From: Planctomycetota bacterium
GTDB lineage: Bacteria; Planctomycetota; Phycisphaerae; SM23-33; FEN-1343
NCBI GenBank assembly: GCA_013203365.1
Contig: JABMQG010000261.1
Span: 1-7,043, forward strand
Reading direction: 5' to 3'
DNA length: 7,043 nucleotides
The notes beneath the pieces were generated by a model that was not told where the DNA came from, made no database searches, and saw nothing but the letters and a program-made list of their open reading frames with translations. Position numbers and translations under genes: made by a program. Within the stretch, counting starts at the first letter, position 1. Every line of letters begins with the position of its first letter. Positions 1 through 5,675 of this stretch are shown here, piece after piece.

Positions 1-1386
1 CGTGATAACCATTGCATCAAACGTGAAATACTTCCGCGCCATTTCCTGAACCTGCTCGGCCGTCACGGCCTGGATGCGATCGGTGTATCGACGGGAAAAC
101 TCCACGTCGCCGGCAGAGATGTAATCTCCCGCCAGCGTGGCCGCCTGACTCTCAACGCTCTGCTGGGAGTAGACGTAGTCGGCCACCTTCTGCCGTTTTG
201 CCTTATCCAGTTCCTCCGCCGTTATGCCATCGTCAATGACACGCTGCAACTGCGTGAGGAGCTCCGCCTCCGCCGCGTCGGCCCCGTCGGCGGCGGAATG
301 AAAACTGAAGGTGAACTGCCCGGGGCCCCACTGAGGGGTCCATGACCCACTGTAGATGGACGTCACCAGTTTCTTCTCACGCAGCAGAAGGCGATACAGC
401 CTGGAGGACGGACCGTTGGTGAGCACGTGACTGAGCACGTCCAGGGCGTACAGGTCCGGGTGAACCAGCGGGATGGACCGAAAGCTGATCCGCTCGTTGA
501 CATCCTTGACCACCTCGGAAGTCTTAACCACCCGCCGAACGCCGGTGATCATCGGCACATCAGGCAGGATGTGCGGCGGTGAGGCCGTTTCCTCAAAACC
601 GGCTAAGGCCCCGCACAGCCAAGTGAGGATTTGATCGACATCCACATCGCCGACGACGGCGAAGATCATCTTCTGAGGCACGTACATCTGGCTGTGATAG
701 TCCAGCACGTCGCCGTAGCTGATTCGCTTGACGGCGCCTAGGTACCCTATCGTCGGCACACCCGCCGGGTGCTGGCCGTAGAAGTTGCTCGCGTGGGCGT
801 AGTGCATCTGCCTGTTCGCTTCGTCCATGCCCATCTCGATCTCACGCTGGACTACCCCGTGCTCTCGCTGAAAGTCGGCCAGCGTGATATCCGGCCGGGC
901 CATCCAGTCGGCGAGGATGTCGATGGCTTGTTCCGTACGGCTGGAAGCACAGTTGACGTAATAGACGGTCTGTGCTTGCGAAGTGTAGGCGTTGGACTCC
1001 GCGCCGATGGCGTCGAGTCGGCTTCGGCTTTGCTTGGGCGACTGGATGTGCCCCTCGCTACGGGTAACACCCTTGGCCACCAGATGCTCGGTCAGATGGC
1101 TCAGGCCGCAGCCTAGCCATTGGCCCTCGTACAACGAACCGGCCCGGACAAAAGCCTGCACCGTCACGACGGGCAGGTTGTGGTTCTCCCGCACGATAGC
1201 CGTAAGGCCGTTCGACAGCGTAGCGACCGTCACACCGTCGGCGGTCCGCCGGCTGACCACCTTAAGCGGCACCGGCCGGCGGGTGAGCCCATCTGCCGGC
1301 GACGCCGTCAGCCCCTGCCGATGGCACCCTACGGTCGGCCAACAGACAATCGACGTGTAAAACACTGCTGCGATAAACTTCTTCAT
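1..1386 (-). CDS. M16 family zinc metallopeptidase, exported, N-terminal 462 residues (3' end beyond window)
   Basis: The reading frame opens at an ATG at 1386 and stays open to the window edge, giving 462 residues. Residues 1-21 look like an export signal: Lys2-Lys3, a hydrophobic stretch, then T-V-G-C at 18-21. Cys21 could be a lipoprotein cysteine, but Thr at -3 is a poor lipobox residue. The inverted zinc motif of M16 peptidases is present as H97-L-T-E100-H101 in the context CGLSHLTEHL. E182, in VVQREIEMG, is the likely third zinc ligand and E175 the supporting glutamate; by analogy with pitrilysin these correspond to E169 and E162. The HxxEH-to-Glu gap is a few residues longer than usual because of a polar insert at about residues 107-122. 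The M16 C-terminal subdomain follows, with the typical NGPSSRLYRLLLREK text at about 324-338. The visible part would nearly complete a single-unit M16B enzyme of about 430-470 aa, but it could also be the first half of a two-unit protein of about 900 aa. It probably degrades or processes peptides in the periplasm or at the membrane; the substrate is unknown. Its start is set by a strong Shine-Dalgarno at 1392-1399. Confidence 0.9.
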   Translation of the reverse strand, partial: MKKFIAAVFYTSIVCWPTVGCHRQGLTASPADGLTRRPVPLKVVSRRTADGVTVATLSNGLTAIVRENHNLPVVTVQAFVRAGSLYEGQWLGCGLSHLTEHLVAKGVTRSEGHIQSPKQSRSRLDAIGAESNAYTSQAQTVYYVNCASSRTEQAIDILADWMARPDITLADFQREHGVVQREIEMGMDEANRQMHYAHASNFYGQHPAGVPTIGYLGAVKRISYGDVLDYHSQMYVPQKMIFAVVGDVDVDQILTWLCGALAGFEETASPPHILPDVPMITGVRRVVKTSEVVKDVNERISFRSIPLVHPDLYALDVLSHVLTNGPSSRLYRLLLREKKLVTSIYSGSWTPQWGPGQFTFSFHSAADGADAAEAELLTQLQRVIDDGITAEELDKAKRQKVADYVYSQQSVESQAATLAGDYISAGDVEFSRRYTDRIQAVTAEQVQEMARKYFTFDAMVIT

Positions 1387-1391
1387 AATGG

Positions 1392-1399
1392 CTCCTCTT
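1392..1399 (-). promoter_or_regulatory. Ribosome binding site of the M16 gene
   Basis: AAGAGGAG on the minus strand lies 5 nt upstream of the ATG at 1386. It is a strong Shine-Dalgarno match and fixes that start. Confidence 0.75.
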
Positions 1400-1411
1400 G
1401 CCGGTTGGGCC

Positions 1412-1431
1412 GGCCGGCCAAGCGGCCGACC
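1412..1431 (-). other. GC-rich hairpin in the M16 leader
   Basis: On the minus strand GGTCGGCC and GGCCGGCC can pair over 8 bp (one G-U pair) around the 4-nt loop GCTT. It lies between the predicted promoter and the Shine-Dalgarno, ending 12 nt before the latter. No T-run follows, so it is not a standard terminator. It may affect leader folding or translation, or may simply reflect the repeated GGCC words here. Confidence 0.4.
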
Positions 1432-1462
1432 CTGGCCGAACGCGATCACACTTCCAGGGCCT

Positions 1463-1491
1463 AACATACATGTGCCCATGCATTATTGCAA
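1463..1491 (-). promoter_or_regulatory. Candidate sigma70-like promoter for the M16 gene
   Basis: On the minus strand TTGCAA (1491-1486), a 17-nt spacer and TATGTT (1468-1463) give 4/6 matches to each consensus box. Transcription would begin near 1455, leaving a leader of about 69 nt that contains the GC hairpin and the ribosome site. The boxes are modest; position and spacing are the main support. Confidence 0.3.
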
Positions 1492-1591
1492 TTCCGTGGC
1501 CCAACCACCGCAGAGGAGGCATTGGCCAGTCGGCTGGCGGCTCAAGCCGGATGCGCCAAGGCCGCATCGGCAAGTTGGCGCCGTCGTATGC

Positions 1592-1609
1592 TTGAACTTC
1601 CTTACCCCT
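1592..1609 (+). repeat. Direct repeat X, left copy
   Basis: TTGAACTTCCTTACCCCT, matching the copy at 5528-5545 in the same orientation at 17 of 18 positions. Its last two bases overlap the neighbouring inverted repeat. Its 12-base end TTCCTTACCCCT recurs exactly at 1704-1715. Confidence 0.7.
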
Positions 1610-1633
1610 GTCAATCCGAAGTAGAAATGTCCG
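1608..1633 (-). repeat. Inverted repeat Y, left copy
   Basis: Read on the minus strand, it shares the blocks CGGACATT, CTACTT, GG and TGACAG at identical spacing with the plus-strand copy at 5502-5527: 22 of 26 positions match. The pair faces outward from the ietAS unit. Confidence 0.75.
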
Positions 1634-1660
1634 CTATGGATGGACTTGATGCGTGCAAGC

Positions 1661-1672
1661 GGAACTTGTTCC
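1661..1672. repeat. Short dyad GGAAC-TT-GTTCC
   Basis: A perfect 5-bp inverted repeat with a 2-nt centre lies 27 nt inside the left inverted repeat. It resembles the GAAC/GTTC dyad in the ietA promoter at 5462-5472. The arms are short, so chance is a real possibility. Confidence 0.35.
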
Positions 1673-1691
1673 AAGGATGCTCAGGGCCGGG

Positions 1692-1720
1692 AAAGGGGAA
1701 AGGTTCCTTACCCCTTTTTT
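1692..1720. terminator. Hairpin with T-run downstream of ietS (bidirectional or plus-oriented terminator)
   Basis: AAAGGGG (1692-1698) pairs with CCCCTTT (1711-1717). After one A-A mismatch, AAG pairs with CTT around a 4-nt loop. On the plus strand the stem runs into six T residues (1715-1720), a textbook intrinsic terminator shape. On the minus strand, the strand of ietS, it starts 19 nt after the stop codon and is followed only by a short TTT, so it would be weaker. It probably ends ietAS transcription and may also block transcripts entering from the other side. Confidence 0.5.
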
Positions 1721-1738
1721 CTTCCTTTTCTCTTACCG

Positions 1739-4330
1739 TCAGTTGCCTGTTGCCGGCACGCGGGCACGTGCCCTGACTAGCTGCAGAATCTCTGAGTAGA
1801 TGTCGATCTGGACTGGGTCCGCAACTTCGAGCGTGACTGCAAGGGCGTATCGAACGGGCTTCTCCATCTTTCCGGCGTCGGCACGACAATTCACCTTCAA
1901 CATCAACTCCGCACCATCGACGAATGGAATTGCGTCGTCACCTTCGAAAACCATGTGCTGAACGGTGCCGCGCGCGGAGTCATTGCGGTTGACCTCCGCC
2001 GTACCAAGACCCAGGGCCTCGCGCAGTTTCGTGGCGGGGATATCGAGTACGAGGGCGGCTTGGCGGTACGCACGATGCCGCAGATTCACGGGGCTGATCC
2101 ATCCCAGGGTGACGGTAAGTCGACGTTTGTACCGAACGCTGGCCAGCGCCGGCGGCAAAGGCAAGAGGTATTCGTGTCCCTCGTCAGTAGAAATCCTGTC
2201 CCAACCCAGGAGCAAGACGCGTTTCTCTGTGCCGGCGAGTAACCGAGTTGGCTCGACTTCCCCATAGCCAAGCAGTTTTCGCTTGATCGCCGTCATTGTT
2301 CGCCGGTCGAGGTTTGGCGGAGCAGCCTGCTCGATCACGTCAGAAGAATCGGTCCACGATGCGCCATGGACAAGGAGCGCCTTCAGTATGACGGCCATCC
2401 ATTCCTCGGCCAGTCGCTCGCCACCAGGCTCGTTCACCAGGGAAGCCAGTCGTTCGTAGGCCATTCCCGCGGTACGCGACGCTAACGCCGTAGCATTGCT
2501 GGTTCCGCGACAGAAGGCCGTCTGGTTGAGCTCGGCAGGCAAACGCCCAGGGGCAGCGACCTGCTGGCCAGGGGCTCTCTTGTCGGGATGAATCTTCAGC
2601 GTGGCCGGATCGCCACTGCCATTTACATGCTCGTGATAGACTTGCCGCCCTCCCTCCATCATGATCTCCGGCTTGATCGCGCGTCGGAACCCTCCTGAGA
2701 CCGTTGACAGCGGACTGGGTAGACGACGCCCACTGAATGGGTCGCGTCGATAGCCCAGCGGTGGACTGCCAGTTCGGTCGGCGTGGACAGAGCCCACCGT
2801 GACCACGTTCACTGCTTCAGCAGGGCAAAACGGCCTCCGCCGGGATTGGTCCTTGAGGATGGCGCAAACCGTGAGCCGGAGAATCTCTTCTTCTGACTTT
2901 GTGGTCAACTCGGCCCTCGTGCAATCCAAGACCAAGTCTTGAACCTGATTGCCGGCACTAACCAGAAACAGCACGTTGTACTTCCATGCCAGCCAATCCA
3001 GAAGTCGGGCCAAGGGACTGATCTCTCGGTGGAAGGGAAGTGACGCATCGCCTATCGACAGGTTTATAACGCGGACTGAGGAGGCAGCGGCTGGTTCATT
3101 CCCATCAGGTTCGAAGAGACGGCGGACTGCGCGCTCAATGACATCGACAGGGAGCTGGTCAAATGGCATCGCTTCGTTCACCTGACCACTAAAATCGCTG
3201 AAAGGAACGAAGATTGGTCTCACATATACGGGCTTTGGAAGTGGATCGCCCGGGGCAGACAGATCCCCGTGAACGATGAGAGACGCCATTGCCGTGCCGT
3301 GCTGCTGCTGTCCTGGCAAGTACTGTGCGGCCAGGCCATCAGGGTCATCGACGGCCAATCGATTTGCTAAAGCCACATGGTTTTCCAACGGGCATCCATC
3401 AAGCAATGCCACGACTGGTGGCCCGGCTGGCACCGGGCGTCCACGCAGGCCAGCAATGTCGAAGGGAACACCCGGGTTTTCAGAAATAGGTGAAGCCATC
3501 TGCGCTGACGGCCGAAAGAACATGACCTTGTCACATCGGAGCAATTCAGTATACGTCTCATTCGTGATGTGGGTGACCGCTTCTTCCGCGCGTGTGCGAG
3601 GAATGTCCACCAGCACGCCGTGGTACATGATCTCAGGTATCGCGCGCTCCCGGACGCACTGTCCGCCGAGTTGCTGAACGATGTCATTGAATCTTCGGAA
3701 GGCTTCGGTCCTGGCGTCATCAGACTGGCGGCACCAGAGTTCGGCTTGAAAGCGAACCTGGTCAACTTGAAACTGAAGGTTTTCCTTCCAGGAGTCCACA
3801 ACGCCGGTGTCCAGAAGACGGTCTTTGGGCCCCCACAAGCGCACGTCCCACAGTTGCTTGAAGACATTCTTGAATGGGCCGAAACCCTTCGTTGCCCGCT
3901 TTTCTGGATGCTGCGACCACTGGTCCCACAAGCCAATCATCTGCTGCATCGCTTGCTGGTTGGTCATCAAGGCAAAGAGCCGCAACGGCACCTTCTGGTC
4001 GGGTTCATCGGTTATGACAAATCCGTCAGCCGGCTCGATGTCATCGAGATCAAGTTCCGTCAGCCATTCGAGCCCCGGCACTTTCTCGGCAGCCTTGGCC
4101 AAGTCAACGATATCGTCAATCACCTCGAGAACGATCACCTGTTCTGGGTCAAGCCCCGTTATGCCGAACTGCACACTTGCAAAGGATTCGACGATTCTAC
4201 GGAACTTCGCATCAAGGCGTTGTCGTTGTTGGGCCGGCAAAGGAAGCGCAAGGCCCAACCAGGCCGGCGAACGCTTGTGCCGATTGGTTCGCTTGGCCGT
4301 CGGGAAAATGAGTATTGGTTTCTCTGGCAT
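1739..4330 (-). CDS. ietS: IetS-like cytoplasmic subtilisin-family serine protease (toxin/effector of an IetAS module)
   Basis: This is an 863-aa S8 protease. The catalytic residues are all visible: Asp311 in VVALLDGCP, His344 in QQQHGTAMAS, oxyanion Asn461 in LVSAGNQ and Ser611 in CRGTSNATALAS. There is no signal peptide, prepeptide or membrane segment, so it should act inside the cell. Residues 1-290 form an unrecognised, largely helical, charged region before the protease core (about 300-650). Residues 650-863 form a further C-terminal region I cannot name. Start: ATG at 4330, with AGGGG 9 nt upstream. It lies 24 nt after the stop of the AAA+ gene, so the two form one transcription unit. 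In the Agrobacterium pTiC58 IetAS pair the protease is the toxin and the AAA+ protein the antitoxin, and the protease residues are needed for activity; related pairs were later reported as anti-phage systems. The pairing, order and lack of export signal support the same role here; target and trigger are inferred to be unknown. Confidence 0.85.
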   Translation of the reverse strand: MPEKPILIFPTAKRTNRHKRSPAWLGLALPLPAQQRQRLDAKFRRIVESFASVQFGITGLDPEQVIVLEVIDDIVDLAKAAEKVPGLEWLTELDLDDIEPADGFVITDEPDQKVPLRLFALMTNQQAMQQMIGLWDQWSQHPEKRATKGFGPFKNVFKQLWDVRLWGPKDRLLDTGVVDSWKENLQFQVDQVRFQAELWCRQSDDARTEAFRRFNDIVQQLGGQCVRERAIPEIMYHGVLVDIPRTRAEEAVTHITNETYTELLRCDKVMFFRPSAQMASPISENPGVPFDIAGLRGRPVPAGPPVVALLDGCPLENHVALANRLAVDDPDGLAAQYLPGQQQHGTAMASLIVHGDLSAPGDPLPKPVYVRPIFVPFSDFSGQVNEAMPFDQLPVDVIERAVRRLFEPDGNEPAAASSVRVINLSIGDASLPFHREISPLARLLDWLAWKYNVLFLVSAGNQVQDLVLDCTRAELTTKSEEEILRLTVCAILKDQSRRRPFCPAEAVNVVTVGSVHADRTGSPPLGYRRDPFSGRRLPSPLSTVSGGFRRAIKPEIMMEGGRQVYHEHVNGSGDPATLKIHPDKRAPGQQVAAPGRLPAELNQTAFCRGTSNATALASRTAGMAYERLASLVNEPGGERLAEEWMAVILKALLVHGASWTDSSDVIEQAAPPNLDRRTMTAIKRKLLGYGEVEPTRLLAGTEKRVLLLGWDRISTDEGHEYLLPLPPALASVRYKRRLTVTLGWISPVNLRHRAYRQAALVLDIPATKLREALGLGTAEVNRNDSARGTVQHMVFEGDDAIPFVDGAELMLKVNCRADAGKMEKPVRYALAVTLEVADPVQIDIYSEILQLVRARARVPATGN

Positions 4331-4339
4331 GCAGTTAAT

Positions 4340-4344
4340 CCCCT
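4340..4344 (-). promoter_or_regulatory. Ribosome binding site of ietS
   Basis: AGGGG on the minus strand lies 9 nt upstream of the ATG at 4330, inside the 24-nt gap after ietA. The protease thus has its own initiation site and does not rely only on translational coupling. Confidence 0.65.
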
Positions 4345-4354
4345 GTAAGTTGCA

Positions 4355-5332
4355 TCATCGCTTCCCTGGGTTGATGCGAGCCAACCACTGCTTCATCTCG
4401 CGTTTGGCGATATCTTCGGGCTTGGATTGACCAAGCGACAGCACTTGCCGCCGAAGCAGATTGCCAAGGAAGTCCTCAAGCTCGGAATAACTTGATCCAT
4501 TTAGTTTCTCGGCCAGGATTCGCGAGGTGATGCCTATCGTGACTTGAAGGCGTCCTTGAACGCGGTCGAAGTACTGCACAATCTGCGCCGGCGACGGGGC
4601 AGGCAGTTCCACGCGCACCTGGAATCTGCGCCAGACAGCGCGGTCTAGCAGCTCCGAGTGGTTGGTCGCCGTTATGACGACGACGTGCGGCGGCAGAGCG
4701 TCGATCTGAAGAAGCAGGGAACTGACGACTCGCTTGATCTCCCCCGTGTCATGGATATCACCCCGTTCCTTGCCCAGCGTGTCGAACTCGTCGAAGAACA
4801 AGACGCAGTGCCGGGTACGGACGAAGTCGAACAGCTTCCGCAATCGCGAGGCGGTTTCCCCGAGGTAGCTACCGATGATGCCTTCGTAGCGGACCACGAT
4901 CAGCGGCACCATGAGTTCGCGGGCCAAACACTCTGCCAACGTGGTCTTGCCGTTGCCAGGAGGACCAATGAACAACACCCTATGTCTCGGCTCTAGGTTG
5001 TGAGATCGCAGGATGTCGCGCCGGTGATGCTCTTCGATCAAATCCCGGCAGATGGACGTGACGGCGTCGGGCAGAACCAGTTCCTCAAGAGAACGATTGG
5101 GTGTAATCTCGTAGAAGAGCTCTTGCGGAATGCCCAACGCCAACGGTTCCGCCGCCGGGGGGCTAACGTGCAGTCCCGTACCGTTCAATTCCTTGGCCAG
5201 GCGGTCGGCAAGCAACTGGTGCTGCTTGCCTCGTTCTTCCGCGATCACCGCTTCCACGGCGCGGCGAAATAACATGCGGTCGCCAGAAGTGCCGGCTCGG
5301 ACAAGCGATATAAGCAAGTGTGACTTGGCCAT
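4355..5332 (-). CDS. ietA: IetA-like AAA+ ATPase (antitoxin/regulator partner of the subtilase)
   Basis: This is a classic-clade AAA+ ATPase. Residue numbers here count from the longer start at 5341 (328 aa). Walker A is GPPGNGKTT at 126-134 (Lys132). A pore-loop region, YEGIIGSYLGET, spans 152-163. Walker B is LFFDEFDTLG at 181-190 (Asp184, Glu185). Sensor 1 is Asn227 in ITATNHS. The arginine fingers are Arg238-Arg239 in AVWRRF, and a sensor-2-like stretch SSYSELEDFL lies at about 283-292. Residues 1-80 form a small N-terminal region. All catalytic parts are intact, so it should assemble into an ATP-hydrolysing ring. I prefer the ATG at 5332 (325 aa) because AGGA lies 8 nt upstream of it, whereas that AGGA runs into the ATG at 5341. 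It is first in the operon, 24 nt before the protease. By analogy with pTiC58 IetA it restrains or controls the protease. A motor feeding substrates to the protease is an alternative. Proteasome-type or FtsH-type ATPases are ruled out by length and the absence of their other domains. Confidence 0.85.
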   Translation of the reverse strand: MAKSHLLISLVRAGTSGDRMLFRRAVEAVIAEERGKQHQLLADRLAKELNGTGLHVSPPAAEPLALGIPQELFYEITPNRSLEELVLPDAVTSICRDLIEEHHRRDILRSHNLEPRHRVLFIGPPGNGKTTLAECLARELMVPLIVVRYEGIIGSYLGETASRLRKLFDFVRTRHCVLFFDEFDTLGKERGDIHDTGEIKRVVSSLLLQIDALPPHVVVITATNHSELLDRAVWRRFQVRVELPAPSPAQIVQYFDRVQGRLQVTIGITSRILAEKLNGSSYSELEDFLGNLLRRQVLSLGQSKPEDIAKREMKQWLARINPGKR

Positions 5333-5340
5333 GTTTCGCA

Positions 5341-5345
5341 TCCTG
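5341..5345 (-). promoter_or_regulatory. Ribosome binding site deciding the ietA start
   Basis: CAGGA on the minus strand ends where the upstream ATG (5341) begins. It cannot serve that ATG, but sits 8 nt from the ATG at 5332. This favours the shorter protein. Confidence 0.55.
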
Positions 5346-5449
5346 CGTGATGGTGGCCACCGACTGAAACACGACCTTCATGCAAGTCAGTTGCCCCTTC
5401 TCCATGCAGCGATCAGCTCGCGGGGTTCTCGGGTCCATCACCGGCGGCA

Positions 5450-5478
5450 ATTGTACGCGATGAACCCGGTTCTCTCAA
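5450..5478 (-). promoter_or_regulatory. Sigma70-like promoter of ietA-ietS
   Basis: On the minus strand TTGAGA (5478-5473) and TACAAT (5455-5450) are each 5/6 matches and are separated by the ideal 17 nt. Transcription should begin near 5443, about 110 nt before the ietA ATG. This is the best promoter match in the window. It lies 23 nt inside the right inverted repeat, so the unit carries its own promoter. Confidence 0.6.
5462..5472. promoter_or_regulatory. Operator-like dyad GAACC-G-GGTTC inside the ietAS promoter spacer
   Basis: An 11-bp inverted repeat with 5-bp arms starts right after the -35 box and fills most of the spacer. A dimeric repressor bound here would block RNA polymerase, the common place for toxin-antitoxin autoregulation. 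No DNA-binding domain is evident in either protein, so the regulator is unknown. Short arms mean it could be chance. Confidence 0.35.
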
Positions 5479-5501
5479 TGTAGAAAAGAGATTGGTAAGA
5501 C

Positions 5502-5527
5502 CGGACATTACTACTTTGGTATGACAG
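5502..5527 (+). repeat. Inverted repeat Y, right copy
   Basis: Plus-strand partner of 1608-1633: blocks CGGACATT, CTACTT, GG and TGACAG at the same spacing, 22 of 26 positions identical. Its outer end TGACAG directly abuts the direct repeat at 5528. Confidence 0.75.
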
Positions 5528-5545
5528 TTGAACTTCCTTGCCCCT
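5528..5545 (+). repeat. Direct repeat X, right copy
   Basis: TTGAACTTCCTTGCCCCT, differing from the left copy at 1592-1609 by a single A-to-G. It sits directly outside the right inverted repeat and directly before the presumed uvrA -35 box. Confidence 0.7.
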
Positions 5546-5561
5546 TGCCCGGTGGGCGAGG
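5543..5561. other. Small hairpin overlapping the uvrA promoter region
   Basis: CCTTGCCC and GGGCGAGG can pair over 8 bp (one G-U) around the 3-nt loop GGT. No T-run follows on either strand, so it is not a terminator. It overlaps the -35 box and spacer of the uvrA promoter candidate and could be a protein-binding dyad. Confidence 0.3.
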
Positions 5562-5574
5562 CAGTCGCTATACT
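5545..5574 (+). promoter_or_regulatory. Candidate sigma70-like promoter of uvrA
   Basis: TTGCCC (5545-5550, 4/6) and TATACT (5569-5574, 5/6) are spaced by 18 nt, giving a leader of about 95 nt. A second candidate, TTGCTA (5631-5636) with TATAAG (5655-5660), would leave only about 9 nt before the ATG. I see no clear SOS-type operator. Confidence 0.35.
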
Positions 5575-5675
5575 CAAGGGTTTGGATATGTGCCGGGATT
5601 TGGCCTGGAGCAGATGACGAATCGAATGCATTGCTACAGGCGGACGCTCTGCACTATAAGGCCGGCGAAACTGCC

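Larger units (their letters stand above)
1387..1738. other. Intergenic spacer between the M16 gene and ietS, no gene
   Basis: This 352-nt spacer separates two genes on the same strand. Reading right to left it holds a T-run hairpin after ietS, a GGAAC/GTTCC dyad, one copy of the inverted repeat, one copy of the direct repeat, then a promoter-like site, a GC-rich hairpin and the ribosome site of the M16 gene. Open frames here (for example 1486-1776 plus and 1483-1674 minus) run through the repeats and terminator, and I do not recognise a protein in them. The stretch 1492-1591 shows nothing I can name. Confidence 0.75.
1592..5545. mobile_element. Putative inserted ietAS cassette bounded by inverted and direct repeats
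   Basis: The segment is bounded on each side by an 18-bp direct repeat (outside) and a 26-bp imperfect inverted repeat (inside), the usual order of target duplication and terminal inverted repeats. The inverted repeats end in TGTCA on the left and TGACA on the right, so the element would have TG...CA ends. Inside lie one promoter, ietA, ietS and a terminator-like hairpin, and nothing else. No transposase, integrase or recombinase frame is present, so if this is mobile it depends on an enzyme from elsewhere or is a decayed remnant. An 18-bp target duplication would be unusually long, and the direct repeat core also occurs a third time at 1704-1715. Both ends could therefore instead be common intergenic repeats of this genome. 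Confidence 0.4.
5346..5675. other. Intergenic spacer between divergent ietA and uvrA, no gene
   Basis: This spacer of about 330 nt holds, from left to right, the ietA leader (about 110 nt), the ietAS promoter with its dyad, one inverted repeat, one direct repeat, a small hairpin, and a promoter-like site for uvrA. A frame starting from a TTG at 5450 (minus) overlaps ietA out of frame and shows no recognisable protein. The stretch 5575-5654 shows nothing I can name. Confidence 0.7.

Noticed and set aside
1762..1773. A perfect 12-bp palindrome GGGCACGTGCCC.
   Set aside because: It lies within the last codons of ietS, has no loop or T-run, and is explained by Arg/Ala/Val codons in GC-rich DNA.
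1486..1776. A 96-codon plus-strand frame and a 63-codon minus-strand frame in the M16-ietS spacer.
   Set aside because: Both run through the repeats, the plus one also through the terminator hairpin and into ietS antisense; no good ribosome site or known domain.
3569..4348. A 259-codon open frame on the plus strand.
   Set aside because: It is wholly antisense to ietS, whose catalytic motifs and ribosome site prove the minus strand; no recognisable domain in it.
4355..5341. The AAA+ protein as IstB, the ATPase of an IS21-type element, given the TG...CA ends.
   Set aside because: Its pore loop, double-Arg finger and pairing with a subtilase fit the classic AAA clade and IetA; no IstA transposase is present.
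5163..5450. A 95-codon minus-strand frame upstream of ietA that could be a leader peptide.
   Set aside because: It starts from TTG, overlaps ietA out of frame for most of its length, and its sequence looks like a frame shadow.
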